This document shows, piece by piece, positions 1-8,584 of a DNA stretch of 64,000 nt. The position numbers and the translations under genes were made by a program. The DNA is taken from the NCBI RefSeq assembly GCF_004005845.1, contig NZ_SADE01000001.1, positions 1,240,001 to 1,304,000 on the forward strand, written 5' to 3'. Source of the stretch: Hwanghaeella grinnelliae. Lineage in GTDB: Bacteria; Pseudomonadota; Alphaproteobacteria; UBA8366; Aestuariispiraceae. Below the pieces are notes generated by a model, which was given only the letters and a program-made list of their open reading frames with translations, had not been told where the DNA came from and did no database searches. Within the stretch, counting starts at the first letter, position 1, and each line of letters begins with the position of its first letter.

Positions 1-2
1 CC

Positions 3-539
3 ATTCTGCGCACCACGGGCCTGCTGATCCGGTCGAACAAGGTGATGTACGATATCACCACCCAGTCGGTCTTTGACACTTTCCAGGGCAAGGCGGTGAC
101 GGGGCCGCTGGCGGAAAAGGGCGTGCAGTTGGACCAGGCCAGCGTGGTCACGACGGAATGGGGCACCTGGAAACAGGCACATCCCGAAACCACCGTGCTG
201 GTCGAGGCGCTGGCGCTGGGCCGCGACTTCGATTTCCGCAATACCCGCGATGCAGACGGGCCGATCTTTCCCATCGGCGATGTCGACCCGCGCTTGGCTG
301 TCCATGAGGATGTGATCGGCGTTGTCTCACCCTCCGGCCAGCCGGTGGCGTTTCAACGCAGCACGGCCTTCCTGACCTTGAAGAAAGGGAAGGATATCGT
401 TTTCGCGGATATACGTCTGGTGCTTGAGGCCGGCGGCATCAAGGCCGTGGGGGCAGACGGTTCCGATCTGGGCAGCCATCAGGCCTTCTGGTTCGCCTGG
501 TCCCAGTTCCATCCCAAGACCGCGCTTTGGCCGCAATAG
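3..539 (+). CDS. DUF3179 family protein, C-terminal part (5' end outside window)
   Basis: The frame is open from the left edge of the window and reads GLLIRSNKVMYD near its beginning, so the gene starts outside the window; the GTG at 42 is internal. The pattern GLL-x-x-SNKVMYD followed by TQSVFDTFQGKAVTGPLA resembles the DUF3179 family (bacterial proteins of unknown function, often exported). The visible 178 residues end in QFHPKTALWPQ, typical of the family's C-terminal WFAW..FHP region. No signal peptide can be judged because the N-terminus is missing. The next gene is convergent. Function unknown. Confidence 0.75.
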   Translation: MLRTTGLLIRSNKVMYDITTQSVFDTFQGKAVTGPLAEKGVQLDQASVVTTEWGTWKQAHPETTVLVEALALGRDFDFRNTRDADGPIFPIGDVDPRLAVHEDVIGVVSPSGQPVAFQRSTAFLTLKKGKDIVFADIRLVLEAGGIKAVGADGSDLGSHQAFWFAWSQFHPKTALWPQ

Positions 540-583
540 CCGGCTGGGTTCTGTCGGCGCCAACGCTAAGGCTGGCGCCAACA

Positions 584-1147
584 TCATTCCGGGGCGGGGG
601 GAACGAGTTTGGGGGCGAGGCGGTCTTGGACCTCCCGCGCGTCATAGGCATTCGGATCGCCGTCAGGTTTTTCGCCGCGACGCAACTGGATTTCCGCAAA
701 GGCCGTATAGCGGTGGCGTTCCTGCGTGGTGCCAAGAACGTAGGAGGGACCGAACCGGTCGAAATACCGGTCATAAAGTGGGTCCCCGCGGGAATAGCCG
801 TAAGTGCTAAAGGGATAGTCGTCGTCGAAAAAATGGGTAAAGGCGGTCGTCTTGCGTTCGGTATCCTTCTCCACGATCAGGAAATAGTCGTAGCCCCGTT
901 GCAGTGTGACTTCCGCCGCGCGGTACAACAGATAATCCTCCACCGTCTCGCGCGTCGTCAGGAAATTTCCGGCGAAAGTCACGCGGAAGCGGTCGTCCTC
1001 GATCGCGCGGTCGCTGAACCCTTGGCCGTCCTGTTCCGCTTGATAGGGCGTGGGATGGGCGCAGGCCGCCAACGCCAAAAGTCCGGCGAGGAAGAAGAAG
1101 CGAACTTCGCCGAAGCGGAGTCGGGGGTGGCGAATTGATCGGGTCAT
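584..1147 (-). CDS. CC0125/CC1285-family lipoprotein
   Basis: This is a 187-residue predicted lipoprotein. The start at 1147 (MTRSIRHPRLRF) puts a basic N-region, a hydrophobic stretch and the lipobox LALAAC in order, so the long upstream extension of the open frame is not used. The mature part carries GFSDRAIEDDRFRVTFAGN and TVEDYLLYRAAEVTLQRGYDYF, which I recognise as the pattern of the alphaproteobacterial CC0125/CC1285 lipoprotein family. The family has no assigned biochemical role. It is probably anchored in the envelope. It converges on the DUF3179 gene. Confidence 0.8.
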   Translation of the reverse strand: MTRSIRHPRLRFGEVRFFFLAGLLALAACAHPTPYQAEQDGQGFSDRAIEDDRFRVTFAGNFLTTRETVEDYLLYRAAEVTLQRGYDYFLIVEKDTERKTTAFTHFFDDDYPFSTYGYSRGDPLYDRYFDRFGPSYVLGTTQERHRYTAFAEIQLRRGEKPDGDPNAYDAREVQDRLAPKLVPPAPE

Positions 1148-1289
1148 GGGGGACGGCTTACCTCTTGCGTCTCCCCATGAAATTGGGTCGTCGGGCAGAA
1201 AATCAAGCAAATCCCCGTGCATGAACCGACCGCGTTGCGCAGGGGCGGCGGTGATAAAAATGGCGCGGTGTGGTGGGAGAACGCCCCGG

Positions 1290-1874
1290 TTATCGTTTAT
1301 CCACGATAAAGCCGAAGGCTTCCATTCTGAATATATCCGTCTTGCCTGCCGCCAAGTCGTATTCCGTGCGCTCGGCCTGGTCCTCGAACCGCGTGCCGTA
1401 GAAGTGGAGGTGCAGCAACGGTTCGGTCCCGACACCCTCGATGGCGTGGATGCCTTCCGGCGTCAGCGAGACGGCCGTGCCGGGTTCGCAGGTCAGCGTC
1501 TCCTTCAGGATCGGCGTGCCGGGCGCGGCCGGGTCGGCCAAATATAGATCGTGCTTTTCCTGTCCCTGAACGGCGGCGATCATCGCCCAGGATCCGCCAT
1601 GGTCGTGCGGGCGGTATGTCATGCCGGGCACGGCGGTGATGGCGTAAAGCGCCGCCCCCTCCGCGTTGTCATAGATCAGATAGGTCCGGTCGGTGACGTC
1701 ACCCGTGGGCAAGGGAAAGTCCGCTGCCGGGAAGAGGTCCGCCCGTTCGGCAAGCGCCATCAGATGCGGCTTGGCCTGTTCCAACCGGTCCACGGTGGGG
1801 GCGTCGCCGATGATCGATACGATCCGCTCGGCGGTTGCCGTCACGGCTTTACGGCGTTCCTGTGCGATGCTCAT
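1290..1874 (-). CDS. Cysteine dioxygenase-like cupin protein
   Basis: The 194-residue protein is a single cupin fold. YRPHDHGGSWAMIAAVQG supplies the H-x-H metal pair of cupin motif 1, and LHLHFYGTRFE supplies the later histidine region. This arrangement fits the cysteine dioxygenase / predicted metal-dependent double-stranded beta-helix enzyme group, which oxidises small thiols using Fe(II). The ATG at 1874 is preceded by an AGGAG-like site at good spacing. Substrate cannot be read from sequence; no obvious partner gene is adjacent. Confidence 0.7.
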   Translation of the reverse strand: MSIAQERRKAVTATAERIVSIIGDAPTVDRLEQAKPHLMALAERADLFPAADFPLPTGDVTDRTYLIYDNAEGAALYAITAVPGMTYRPHDHGGSWAMIAAVQGQEKHDLYLADPAAPGTPILKETLTCEPGTAVSLTPEGIHAIEGVGTEPLLHLHFYGTRFEDQAERTEYDLAAGKTDIFRMEAFGFIVDKR

Positions 1875-2209
1875 CGTCCGGTCTCCTCGTTTCAGGTATA
1901 ATACCGAATATACAAGATGGCCTGTCCGGCCGCCCAAGATTCCGGGCTTCTGAAAGTATCCTACGAGTTCAAGCCGACTTTAAGTCAAGGGTGGCAGAAA
2001 GCGGTTTGATTCCCATCCTTTTGCGGGATGTGTTGTCGGGGGCTTGGCGAAACTGGCAGGGAAGGTGCCGTGGCGGGCGCTGGGACGCAAGACTCCGCGC
2101 GATTCACAGCCGAACACCATCGACGTTTACGCTTTTTTCAGTGGTTTCATATATACTGATATTAGCCTTTATGGGTGACTTGAATTTTTAGTGTTCTGGA
2201 GCCGTCACG
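1875..2209. other. Intergenic region between the cupin gene and the EAL gene
   Basis: This is 335 bases between divergent genes. The half nearer the EAL gene is AT-rich (about 2125-2190) and probably holds its promoter. The middle (about 2035-2130) is GC-rich and can fold, but I could not match it to a known riboswitch. A GGGACGCAAG string at 2082-2091 recalls part of the c-di-GMP-I aptamer, but the rest of that consensus is absent. No open frame here looks like a gene. Confidence 0.4.
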
Positions 2210-3598
2210 GTGCGGGATTTTTTGAACAATTCTTCAACAGGGGCTGTAAAGCTCTCGGATATGTTTTGCGACGAACCGGTGTTCAGTCCCTCAGCCGAGG
2301 CGCTGATGTCACAACGGATCGCGGAAGCGGCATATCCGTTGGCGGACTATTGCCTGAAAAACGGCAAGCATTTTGCGGTCCTGACGATTTCCTATCGCGA
2401 AATTTATGCGATGCTGCGTGTCTTCGGTCCGCGCATTGTGACGCAAATCCACCTTCGCGTCGTTGAGGTGCTTCGGCAGGAACTGCCATCCCATTGTTTC
2501 GTCGTCGCGGCACAGGGCGGCTTGGTTCTGTTGATGCAGGACGTCAACCGCGAGGAGGCATTTCAACTCGCTATTCGCTTGGAATCCATTTTGTGCGGCA
2601 GTTTTCGCATCGACGGCTTCGACTACGGCGTGAATTTTATTTTTTCGACGGGTGAGTTTCCGGGCCATACCACCGGCACCGATATCAGTATAGCGGAGTT
2701 TCACCGGCTCTTTACATTGTATGAAGACGAAAATTACGAACTCTACAAGGACACCGGAACACGGGTTTTTTCGATCACCAAGGAACGTTTCGAATCGCTG
2801 TCCCGGGTCCATGAATTGGATCGATTGATGCGGAACGACTTCGCCGCGGGGCGGTTCGTGATGCACTATCAGCCGCGGGTGGAACTGACCACAGGCAAGA
2901 TCGTCGGGGCCGAAGCCCTGATGCGTTGGGACAGCAGCAAGGATGGCATGATCTCGCCAGGTGTGTTTATTCCCATAGCCGAGAAGAATGGCTTCATCCA
3001 TACGCTCACGCCCCATGCGGTGCGGTCGGTCGCGCGGGACGTCGGCCGGTTTTGCGCGGCATTTGGCCAGGACTTTACCGTCGGCGCGAACTTGAGCGGC
3101 ATTTGCATACGGTCCCCGAACATCGTCCCGATCATCAAGGAATGCTTGGACGAGTTCGGCGCGCCCCGTGGTTCACTTGAGATTGAAATCACCGAAAGCC
3201 AGTTGATCGATCAACGCCGTTTCGTGATGGACCGGTTGGAGGAATTGCGGGAGGCCGGCGTCGCTACTGCCTTGGACGATTTCGGGACGGGGTTTTCCAG
3301 CCTGCATGTGTTGACGCATATTCCTCTCGACTATCTGAAGCTGGACCGGTCTTTCGTCAGCCTCTTGTCGGACGACCCGACCGGAAAACACGCGGCGATC
3401 GCCCGAAGCATTTCGGAAATGGGGAAGGCCTGTGGCCTTCAGGTCATTGCCGAAGGGATGGAAACGGAAACCGAAGTCAGGGCCTTGATCGAAAAGGTCG
3501 GCTGTCCGCTCGGGCAGGGTTTCTTCTTCGCGAGGCCGATGCCGCTGGAGGACTTCCTGGCCCTTCCCGAGTGTTTGCCAACCGCTAGCAAACACTAG
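2210..3598 (+). CDS. c-di-GMP phosphodiesterase with degenerate GGDEF and intact EAL domain
   Basis: This is a 462-residue cytoplasmic signalling protein. The C-terminal EAL domain (about 205-455) looks catalytically competent: EAL at 235-237 within GAEALMRW, then the ANLSG, EITES, DDFGTGFSS, LKLDRSF and IAEGMETE motifs that carry metal and substrate ligands. It should hydrolyse cyclic di-GMP to pGpG. The N-terminal region resembles a decayed GGDEF domain in which the signature reads GGLVL (residues 103-107), so it should not make c-di-GMP and may be regulatory. The GTG start at 2210 has a GGAG site; an ATG at 2261 is an alternative. No membrane segment or receiver domain is visible. Confidence 0.88.
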   Translation: MRDFLNNSSTGAVKLSDMFCDEPVFSPSAEALMSQRIAEAAYPLADYCLKNGKHFAVLTISYREIYAMLRVFGPRIVTQIHLRVVEVLRQELPSHCFVVAAQGGLVLLMQDVNREEAFQLAIRLESILCGSFRIDGFDYGVNFIFSTGEFPGHTTGTDISIAEFHRLFTLYEDENYELYKDTGTRVFSITKERFESLSRVHELDRLMRNDFAAGRFVMHYQPRVELTTGKIVGAEALMRWDSSKDGMISPGVFIPIAEKNGFIHTLTPHAVRSVARDVGRFCAAFGQDFTVGANLSGICIRSPNIVPIIKECLDEFGAPRGSLEIEITESQLIDQRRFVMDRLEELREAGVATALDDFGTGFSSLHVLTHIPLDYLKLDRSFVSLLSDDPTGKHAAIARSISEMGKACGLQVIAEGMETETEVRALIEKVGCPLGQGFFFARPMPLEDFLALPECLPTASKH

Positions 3599-3679
3599 AC
3601 AACGGATCGTTGCGACCGACAGGCCCGCCACCGGAAGACCCAGTCTCGCGCCGCCCAATCGTCTTAAAACGCCTTTGCC

Positions 3680-4222
3680 CTACCAGTACCGGACGGGGCC
3701 GACATCCATATGAATGAAATTGGATTTCGCGTATTTGCCGACACCGCCGACCTTAAGGGCCCGGGCGGCCTTGTGCAGGCGGTCGAGATCGACACGGTCG
3801 GTTCTGATGTCAGACGCCATGCCCCGCATGTGATAGCTTTTCTTGGCGACGCCGTTGCTGTTGGCGGCCAGATTCGCATTCGTCTTAGGCGAGCGGTATC
3901 CGGAAATGAGCTGAAAGCGGGGCTGCGTTTCGACCACGGCGGAGAGCGCATAAAGCGCGTCATAGAGGTTTGCGTCGATTTCGAAAATGTCCCCGGTGCG
4001 GTGGTCGCGCATCACGGTGTTCAACTCGGCGAGTGCATCGGGATTATAGTGGCCGTGTTCCCAGAATGTGACCTTGCACTTTTCGCCCGTATGCAGGCTT
4101 TCGACCATCAGGTCGCGGTGTTCGGCGGTTTTCATCGCAAGGGCGGGCGTGCTGCCGATCAGGGCCGAAAAGGCTATGGCCTGGGTAATGAATCCGCGGC
4201 GGCTAACGGGGTTGGCGATCAA
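3680..4222 (-). CDS. DUF882 / YcbK-like M15 peptidase, Tat-exported
   Basis: This is a 180-residue protein. The N-terminus has a twin-arginine pattern (SRRGFI) followed by a hydrophobic stretch ending in ALA, so folded export to the periplasm is likely. The mature domain has the M15 (DUF882) zinc signature: SGYRSPKTN, HMRGMASDI and FIHMDVGPVRYW. Family members are presumed to cut or bind peptidoglycan stem peptides. It sits next to a YcbB-like L,D-transpeptidase on the same strand, the same pairing as ycbB-ycbK in Escherichia coli, which supports a cell-wall role. Confidence 0.85.
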   Translation of the reverse strand: MIANPVSRRGFITQAIAFSALIGSTPALAMKTAEHRDLMVESLHTGEKCKVTFWEHGHYNPDALAELNTVMRDHRTGDIFEIDANLYDALYALSAVVETQPRFQLISGYRSPKTNANLAANSNGVAKKSYHMRGMASDIRTDRVDLDRLHKAARALKVGGVGKYAKSNFIHMDVGPVRYW

Positions 4223-4342
4223 TCTTCGGCTCCTATGCGCATCATTCTGGTATTTTTGCCTGTAATCACTAACGAATGGCTAATGGATGCCAGAATCTCC
4301 GCACATTTTCTACCAGTATTCTGCACCTGCCCCCAAAATGCC

Positions 4343-5968
4343 TTATTTCGGGCTGCCGGCCAGGGACTCCTGCAGGCTTGCGTCGCGCCCGTAGATGTCG
4401 GGCCGGAACTCAATCGTGCCGCCTTCGCCTGCCCAGGCCGTCGCATAGGTGATGTAGATCGGGATCGGCTTGGAAAGCGGCACCTTCACAGGCTCGTCCA
4501 AGGCCATCGCCTTGGCGATTTCCGTTTCGGTCCATTGCGGCTGATCCGATAGCAGTAGGGCGGCCAGATCCGAAGGGCGTTCTACCCGGATACAGCCAGA
4601 ACTAAAGGCGCGGCTGGCCCGGTCGAAAAGGGTCTTGTCGGGCGTGTCGTGCAGATAGACGCTGTACTGGTTCGGGAACATGAACTTGACCCTGCCGAGC
4701 GCGTTTTTAGGCCCCGGCGGCTGAACGTAGCGATAGGACACCAACTGCGACATGGGGGCGTGCCAATCGATTTTTGCCGGATCGATGATCTGCGCGTCCC
4801 GGTTCCAACTGCTGAAAATACGGATGCCCTTCTTGGCCAGCAATTCCGGGTCCTTACGCATGCCGGGGATAATGTCTTCCTTCAGGATGGTCGGCGGCAC
4901 CGTCCAGGTCGGGCTGAATTCAAGGTAGGAAACGGCGGCGGAGAAGACCGGCGTGCGCCGGAACGGGCGTCCGACCACGACGGGCATTTCTATGCTGGGC
5001 ACGCCCAGTTCGAAAACCTGCAACCGAAAGCCTGCGATATTGACCAGAATATAGTCGTCGCCCAGATCACCGGGCAGCCAGCGCCAGCGTTCCATGTTCA
5101 CGGTGATCTGGTCGATGCGCGCCGCGATGGAAATGTTAAGTTCCGCCAGCGTCTGCTTGCCGACCACGCCGTCGGGTTCCAAACCATGGCGTTTCTGAAA
5201 CTGGATCACCGATTGTACCAGAGCTGGATCGAAGAGATCGCCCTCGTTTCCGGATGGTTTTGCGATGAGGTCACCCAACTGATTCAGGCGGTCGCGAATC
5301 AGGGGGACACGGCCATCCCGATTGCCGGGCTTGATGGACGGCCCGCCAGGAATGGGGTCGACCGGCGTGGTGCCGTTGTTCCGGGCCATGGCCTGATAGG
5401 TCGATAGCGCGCGTCGAAGGGCCCGGTATGGCGCATTTCCCGGGACCGCGTTCTGCAGGGCCACCTCGATGTCTTCCGCTGTGGTCAAAAGGGTCAGCGC
5501 CTTTTCGACATCGAATGCCTTGTCGCCACCGACCGATTCCGGATCCTGCAGGCGGCCGTGCCGTACTTCGTAAAGGAAATGCAGCAATTGCCCCGTGATT
5601 GTCATGTCCGCGGCCAAGGTGGTGGCCAGGGTGACGGCAGGGTCGCCCGGCGGTTCGTTGCTCAACGCTTGGAGCGGATCGGCCGCACTGTAATGCGCCG
5701 GATCCAAACCTTCCTGATCCGGGTTGGCCAGATGGGCAAGCGCCTGCTTTGCGCGATCGGTCAACGCGCCGTTCTCGATCCAGATCGGGACATTGCCGCG
5801 TGCATCGTAGAACCGGTTTACCTGCGCCCAAAACGGTTCAGTCACCGTATGGCGCAATGCGTCCGGGACCGGGAAATCCGTCTCAGCGGCCGCGCAAACG
5901 GCCGGCGCGGCGGTGGCGAGCAGAGTGGCCAGCGACGCGGAGAGGAGCAGGCGGCGGGAAAATTTCAT
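4343..5968 (-). CDS. YcbB-like L,D-transpeptidase
   Basis: This 541-residue protein is predicted to form 3-3 (meso-diaminopimelate to meso-diaminopimelate) cross-links in peptidoglycan. The start at 5968 (MKFSRRLLLSASLATLLATA) gives a clean signal peptide. After a scaffold region comes a peptidoglycan-binding domain (VIQFQKRHGLEPDGVVGKQT) and a YkuD catalytic domain with FSPTWTVPPTI, YLHDTP and the active-site motif SSGCIRVERP, whose Cys is the nucleophile. Length and order match the LdtD/YcbB subgroup. It lies 120 bases upstream of the DUF882 peptidase gene and is probably co-transcribed with it. Confidence 0.9.
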   Translation of the reverse strand: MKFSRRLLLSASLATLLATAAPAVCAAAETDFPVPDALRHTVTEPFWAQVNRFYDARGNVPIWIENGALTDRAKQALAHLANPDQEGLDPAHYSAADPLQALSNEPPGDPAVTLATTLAADMTITGQLLHFLYEVRHGRLQDPESVGGDKAFDVEKALTLLTTAEDIEVALQNAVPGNAPYRALRRALSTYQAMARNNGTTPVDPIPGGPSIKPGNRDGRVPLIRDRLNQLGDLIAKPSGNEGDLFDPALVQSVIQFQKRHGLEPDGVVGKQTLAELNISIAARIDQITVNMERWRWLPGDLGDDYILVNIAGFRLQVFELGVPSIEMPVVVGRPFRRTPVFSAAVSYLEFSPTWTVPPTILKEDIIPGMRKDPELLAKKGIRIFSSWNRDAQIIDPAKIDWHAPMSQLVSYRYVQPPGPKNALGRVKFMFPNQYSVYLHDTPDKTLFDRASRAFSSGCIRVERPSDLAALLLSDQPQWTETEIAKAMALDEPVKVPLSKPIPIYITYATAWAGEGGTIEFRPDIYGRDASLQESLAGSPK

Positions 5969-6094
5969 TGGTGCCGGACTTCTGATTCCAAAGGTATTCA
6001 AGGAGTATGGCGATATTGAAGCGGTACCATGGCTCACCGCTACCGAACAACTGATGAAAGGCGATCTTAAGCGGGACCGATCAACACCCTCGGC

Positions 6095-6703
6095 TCAGGC
6101 TCGGACCAGGTCCTCGTAGTTGGGATCAATGCCGTGGCCGATATCGATGAAATCCCGTTGGAGTAAATTTGCGCCGAGTAGGGTGTTTTTTTCTTCCGAG
6201 CCGAAACCAAGGTCTTCGGTCGTTTGGTCGGAAAACAGGATTTGTCCCGCTTCGCCATTTCTGGCCGGCGCCAATGGCAGGCCGACGGCCTCGGCAGCGG
6301 TCGATTGTCCGGATGTATAGACTTGCTCCAAGTCAGCCCGGAAACCGCAGGGCGTTTCGACCACCGTTTCCATGATCCGTTTCACCGACGCGACCCGGTC
6401 GTCCGGCACATAGTCGTAATAGTTTACGAGGGTGACCGGAAATCCCATTCGTTCGCGCAAATTTTCGCCAATGATACGAAATTCGCACCGCAGGTCCTTG
6501 ATGACCGAACAAAGAGCGAAATGCGGTGTGATCGCGGCAAAGTCCGCAATGTCCAGATCGGTGAATTTGGGCAAGTGGTTGCTGTTCGCTCGAAGATACT
6601 TCGAATACCCGAAGATCAGCCTGCGCCCCGCCGCGGTTTTGCACCGGCCCGCCACCTGTTCCAGGTTGCCCACAAATTCAGGTTTCTTGGAAACCCACTG
6701 CAT
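6095..6703 (-). CDS. PAS_5-type PAS domain protein
   Basis: This 202-residue cytoplasmic protein contains one PAS fold. Features such as RLIFGYSKYLR, LPKFTDLDIADF and LRCEFRIIGENLRERMG follow the PAS_5 family pattern that is frequent in Rhodospirillales and has no enzymatic output domain. The ATG at 6703 has AAGGAA nine bases upstream; the frame extends to a GTG at 6745 with a poor ribosome site. The ligand and partner are unknown. It is divergent from the GFA gene and stands alone. Confidence 0.7.
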   Translation of the reverse strand: MQWVSKKPEFVGNLEQVAGRCKTAAGRRLIFGYSKYLRANSNHLPKFTDLDIADFAAITPHFALCSVIKDLRCEFRIIGENLRERMGFPVTLVNYYDYVPDDRVASVKRIMETVVETPCGFRADLEQVYTSGQSTAAEAVGLPLAPARNGEAGQILFSDQTTEDLGFGSEEKNTLLGANLLQRDFIDIGHGIDPNYEDLVRA

Positions 6704-7000
6704 GCCCAATTCCTTGTTCCCCCGGTGCTTCGGAGTGGGTTTCACACAATGCCAACCTGCCGCCGGCCAGTACCATCGGCAAGCCTTCAGTATCTACTAA
6801 TATGACTCTTGGAAACCGAAAAGAACAAGGTGAAGAGCGACGTTTCCGCAGGTTGCGCATCTTAAGGTGAGCCATGGCGGTCGCCATACTATTGATGTTT
6901 GCGAAGCGATTTTATCAGGCGCGACCCAGGGCACGCAATTGCCTTGAGCGCGTCGTTCAGTGTACCCAAGCCGAACGTTCTATTTTGGAGGAGACGCAGC

Positions 7001-7393
7001 ATGGACCGTTTCACCGGGGGTTGTCTTTGCGGCGATGTCCGCTTCGTGGCGACGGGGCGTCCCTATCGGGTTGGTCTGTGCCATTGTCTGGACTGCCGGA
7101 AGCACCATGGCGCCTTGTTCTACGGCGCGGCCGTGTTTCCTGAGGACGCGGTAACGGTGGAGGGTGAGACCCGCGACTATGCCGGCCGGCATTTCTGCCC
7201 GCGCTGCGGGTCATCGGTCTTCGCGCGCAGCGGTGACGAGATTGAACTGCATCTTGGCGCCCTGGACGAACCCGACCAACTGACGCCGACCTATGAAAGT
7301 TGGACCGCCCGGCGCGAATCCTGGCTGCCGCCATTTCCGCTGTCGAAACACTTTGAACGGGACCGCACCGGCACGGACCGGTCCGAGGACTGA
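7001..7393 (+). CDS. GFA-family zinc protein (glutathione-dependent formaldehyde-activating enzyme-like)
   Basis: This is a 130-residue protein with the GFA zinc pattern: GGCLCGDVRF, CHCLDCRK and FCPRCGSSVF place seven cysteines as in the family. The founding member binds glutathione adducts of formaldehyde, but most family members have no proven activity, so only a zinc-binding fold is claimed. ATG at 7001 follows a strong GGAGGAGA site, which makes the longer open frame from 6899 unlikely. About 300 bases upstream hold no gene. It converges on the M24 peptidase gene. Confidence 0.85.
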   Translation: MDRFTGGCLCGDVRFVATGRPYRVGLCHCLDCRKHHGALFYGAAVFPEDAVTVEGETRDYAGRHFCPRCGSSVFARSGDEIELHLGALDEPDQLTPTYESWTARRESWLPPFPLSKHFERDRTGTDRSED

Positions 7394-7426
7394 GCGGGCG
7401 CGATCATCCGTCCACGCGGAACGTGA

Positions 7427-8584
7427 CTAAAGAATCGGCAATTCCGGGGCGGCGCGTTCGGAAAGCAGTACCGGCGCGCCGTCGGTGATGAGCAGGTTTT
7501 CCTCGTGCACCATGATCTTGCCGTCTTCGACTTCCATGCCGGGTTCCAGCGTCATCACCATACCGGGTTTCATCACCGTCATGTCGAAATGGATGTTCGA
7601 CGGGCTTTCCGTCAACTGCATTCCCAGGCCATGGCCGTAGCGCCCGACATTGCCGCCACTGGTCTTGCCCTGGGGATCGATCACGCCAGCCATGGCGTTA
7701 TAGAGATCGCGGCAGGTAGCGCCGGGCCGGGCGATGTTCAAGGCCGCGTCCGTCGCCTCGTAAAGTGTACGATAGGCGCGCCTGGCCGCGTCGCTGGCAT
7801 GGCCGAAGGCCCAGTTTCGGTCGAAGTCGCAGTAATAGCCGCGCAAGGTCGCGCCGGTATCCAGCATCAATACATCACCGGCCCGCAGCGGTTTATCGCC
7901 GGGCGGTGAGATGACATCCGCATAGCCACCCTGGTCCGCGCCGCCGACAAGATAGGGAACGTCTTCCGCCCCTTCGCGCAGCAGGTCGATCTTGAAGGCG
8001 CGGAAGGCTTCCTTCAGTGTCTGGCCCTCGTGGAAAAGCCGCGGCGCGTTGGCGAAGGACCGTGAGGCGATGGCGCAGATCTCCGCGATGGTCTCGACCT
8101 CCGCCACGGATTTCACTTCGCGCAAGGATTGGATTAGGGGCGTGGCATCCACCGGTTCCATGCCGGGCAGCAATTCGTGAAGCCGGGCCAAGTCGTTCAG
8201 AGGCATCCGCAGAGAACTTTCCCGGCCCATGGGAATGCCGACCTTGGTGCAGTCGCGCAAAGTGTCCGCCAGCATGGAAACGCCGTCGTCGTCTTCATGG
8301 GGGGAGGACCAGCTGCGTACATCGTCGATCCAGGTCGTCCGCATCAAGGCGGCGCCTATTTCCGGAATGACGGCGATGGGTTTGCCGGTCTTCGGGACGA
8401 CCAGGAACCAGGGGCGCGTGGGGCTCAACCAGAAGAGAGTCCGGAAGCCGGTGAAATAACGCATCTCCGCTTCCGTGGTGAACAGCAGCGCATCCAGACC
8501 TTGGTCGTGCATGGCCCGCTGGGTGCGTTCCAATCGCGTTTGGTATTCCGATACGGGGAAGTCCGGCTTGGCGGCGTCAGTCAT
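7427..8584 (-). CDS. M24 family metallopeptidase (Xaa-Pro dipeptidase-like)
   Basis: This is a 385-residue cytoplasmic protein. After a creatinase-like N-terminal domain (about 1-150) the pita-bread fold shows the dinuclear metal ligands: DTGATLRGYYCDFDRNW (two Asp), GRYGHGLGMQ (His), TLEPGMEV (Glu) and MVHEENLLIT (Glu). Such enzymes cleave Xaa-Pro dipeptides or related amide substrates. The ATG at 8584 overlaps the end of the diaminopropionate ammonia-lyase gene by 8 bases, so the two are translationally coupled and probably act on one nitrogen source. Confidence 0.88.
   Translation of the reverse strand: MTDAAKPDFPVSEYQTRLERTQRAMHDQGLDALLFTTEAEMRYFTGFRTLFWLSPTRPWFLVVPKTGKPIAVIPEIGAALMRTTWIDDVRSWSSPHEDDDGVSMLADTLRDCTKVGIPMGRESSLRMPLNDLARLHELLPGMEPVDATPLIQSLREVKSVAEVETIAEICAIASRSFANAPRLFHEGQTLKEAFRAFKIDLLREGAEDVPYLVGGADQGGYADVISPPGDKPLRAGDVLMLDTGATLRGYYCDFDRNWAFGHASDAARRAYRTLYEATDAALNIARPGATCRDLYNAMAGVIDPQGKTSGGNVGRYGHGLGMQLTESPSNIHFDMTVMKPGMVMTLEPGMEVEDGKIMVHEENLLITDGAPVLLSERAAPELPIL

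Noticed and set aside
584-1435. Long N-terminal extension of the lipoprotein gene to 1435
   Set aside because: A signal peptide and lipobox begin at 1147. The extension overlaps the cupin gene's frame on the same strand and has no family features.
2035-2130. Possible cobalamin or c-di-GMP riboswitch upstream of the EAL gene
   Set aside because: Only fragments resembling the aptamers (for example GGGACGCAAG) are present. The conserved GGCAAACC of c-di-GMP-I and the B12-box core of cobalamin riboswitches are missing.
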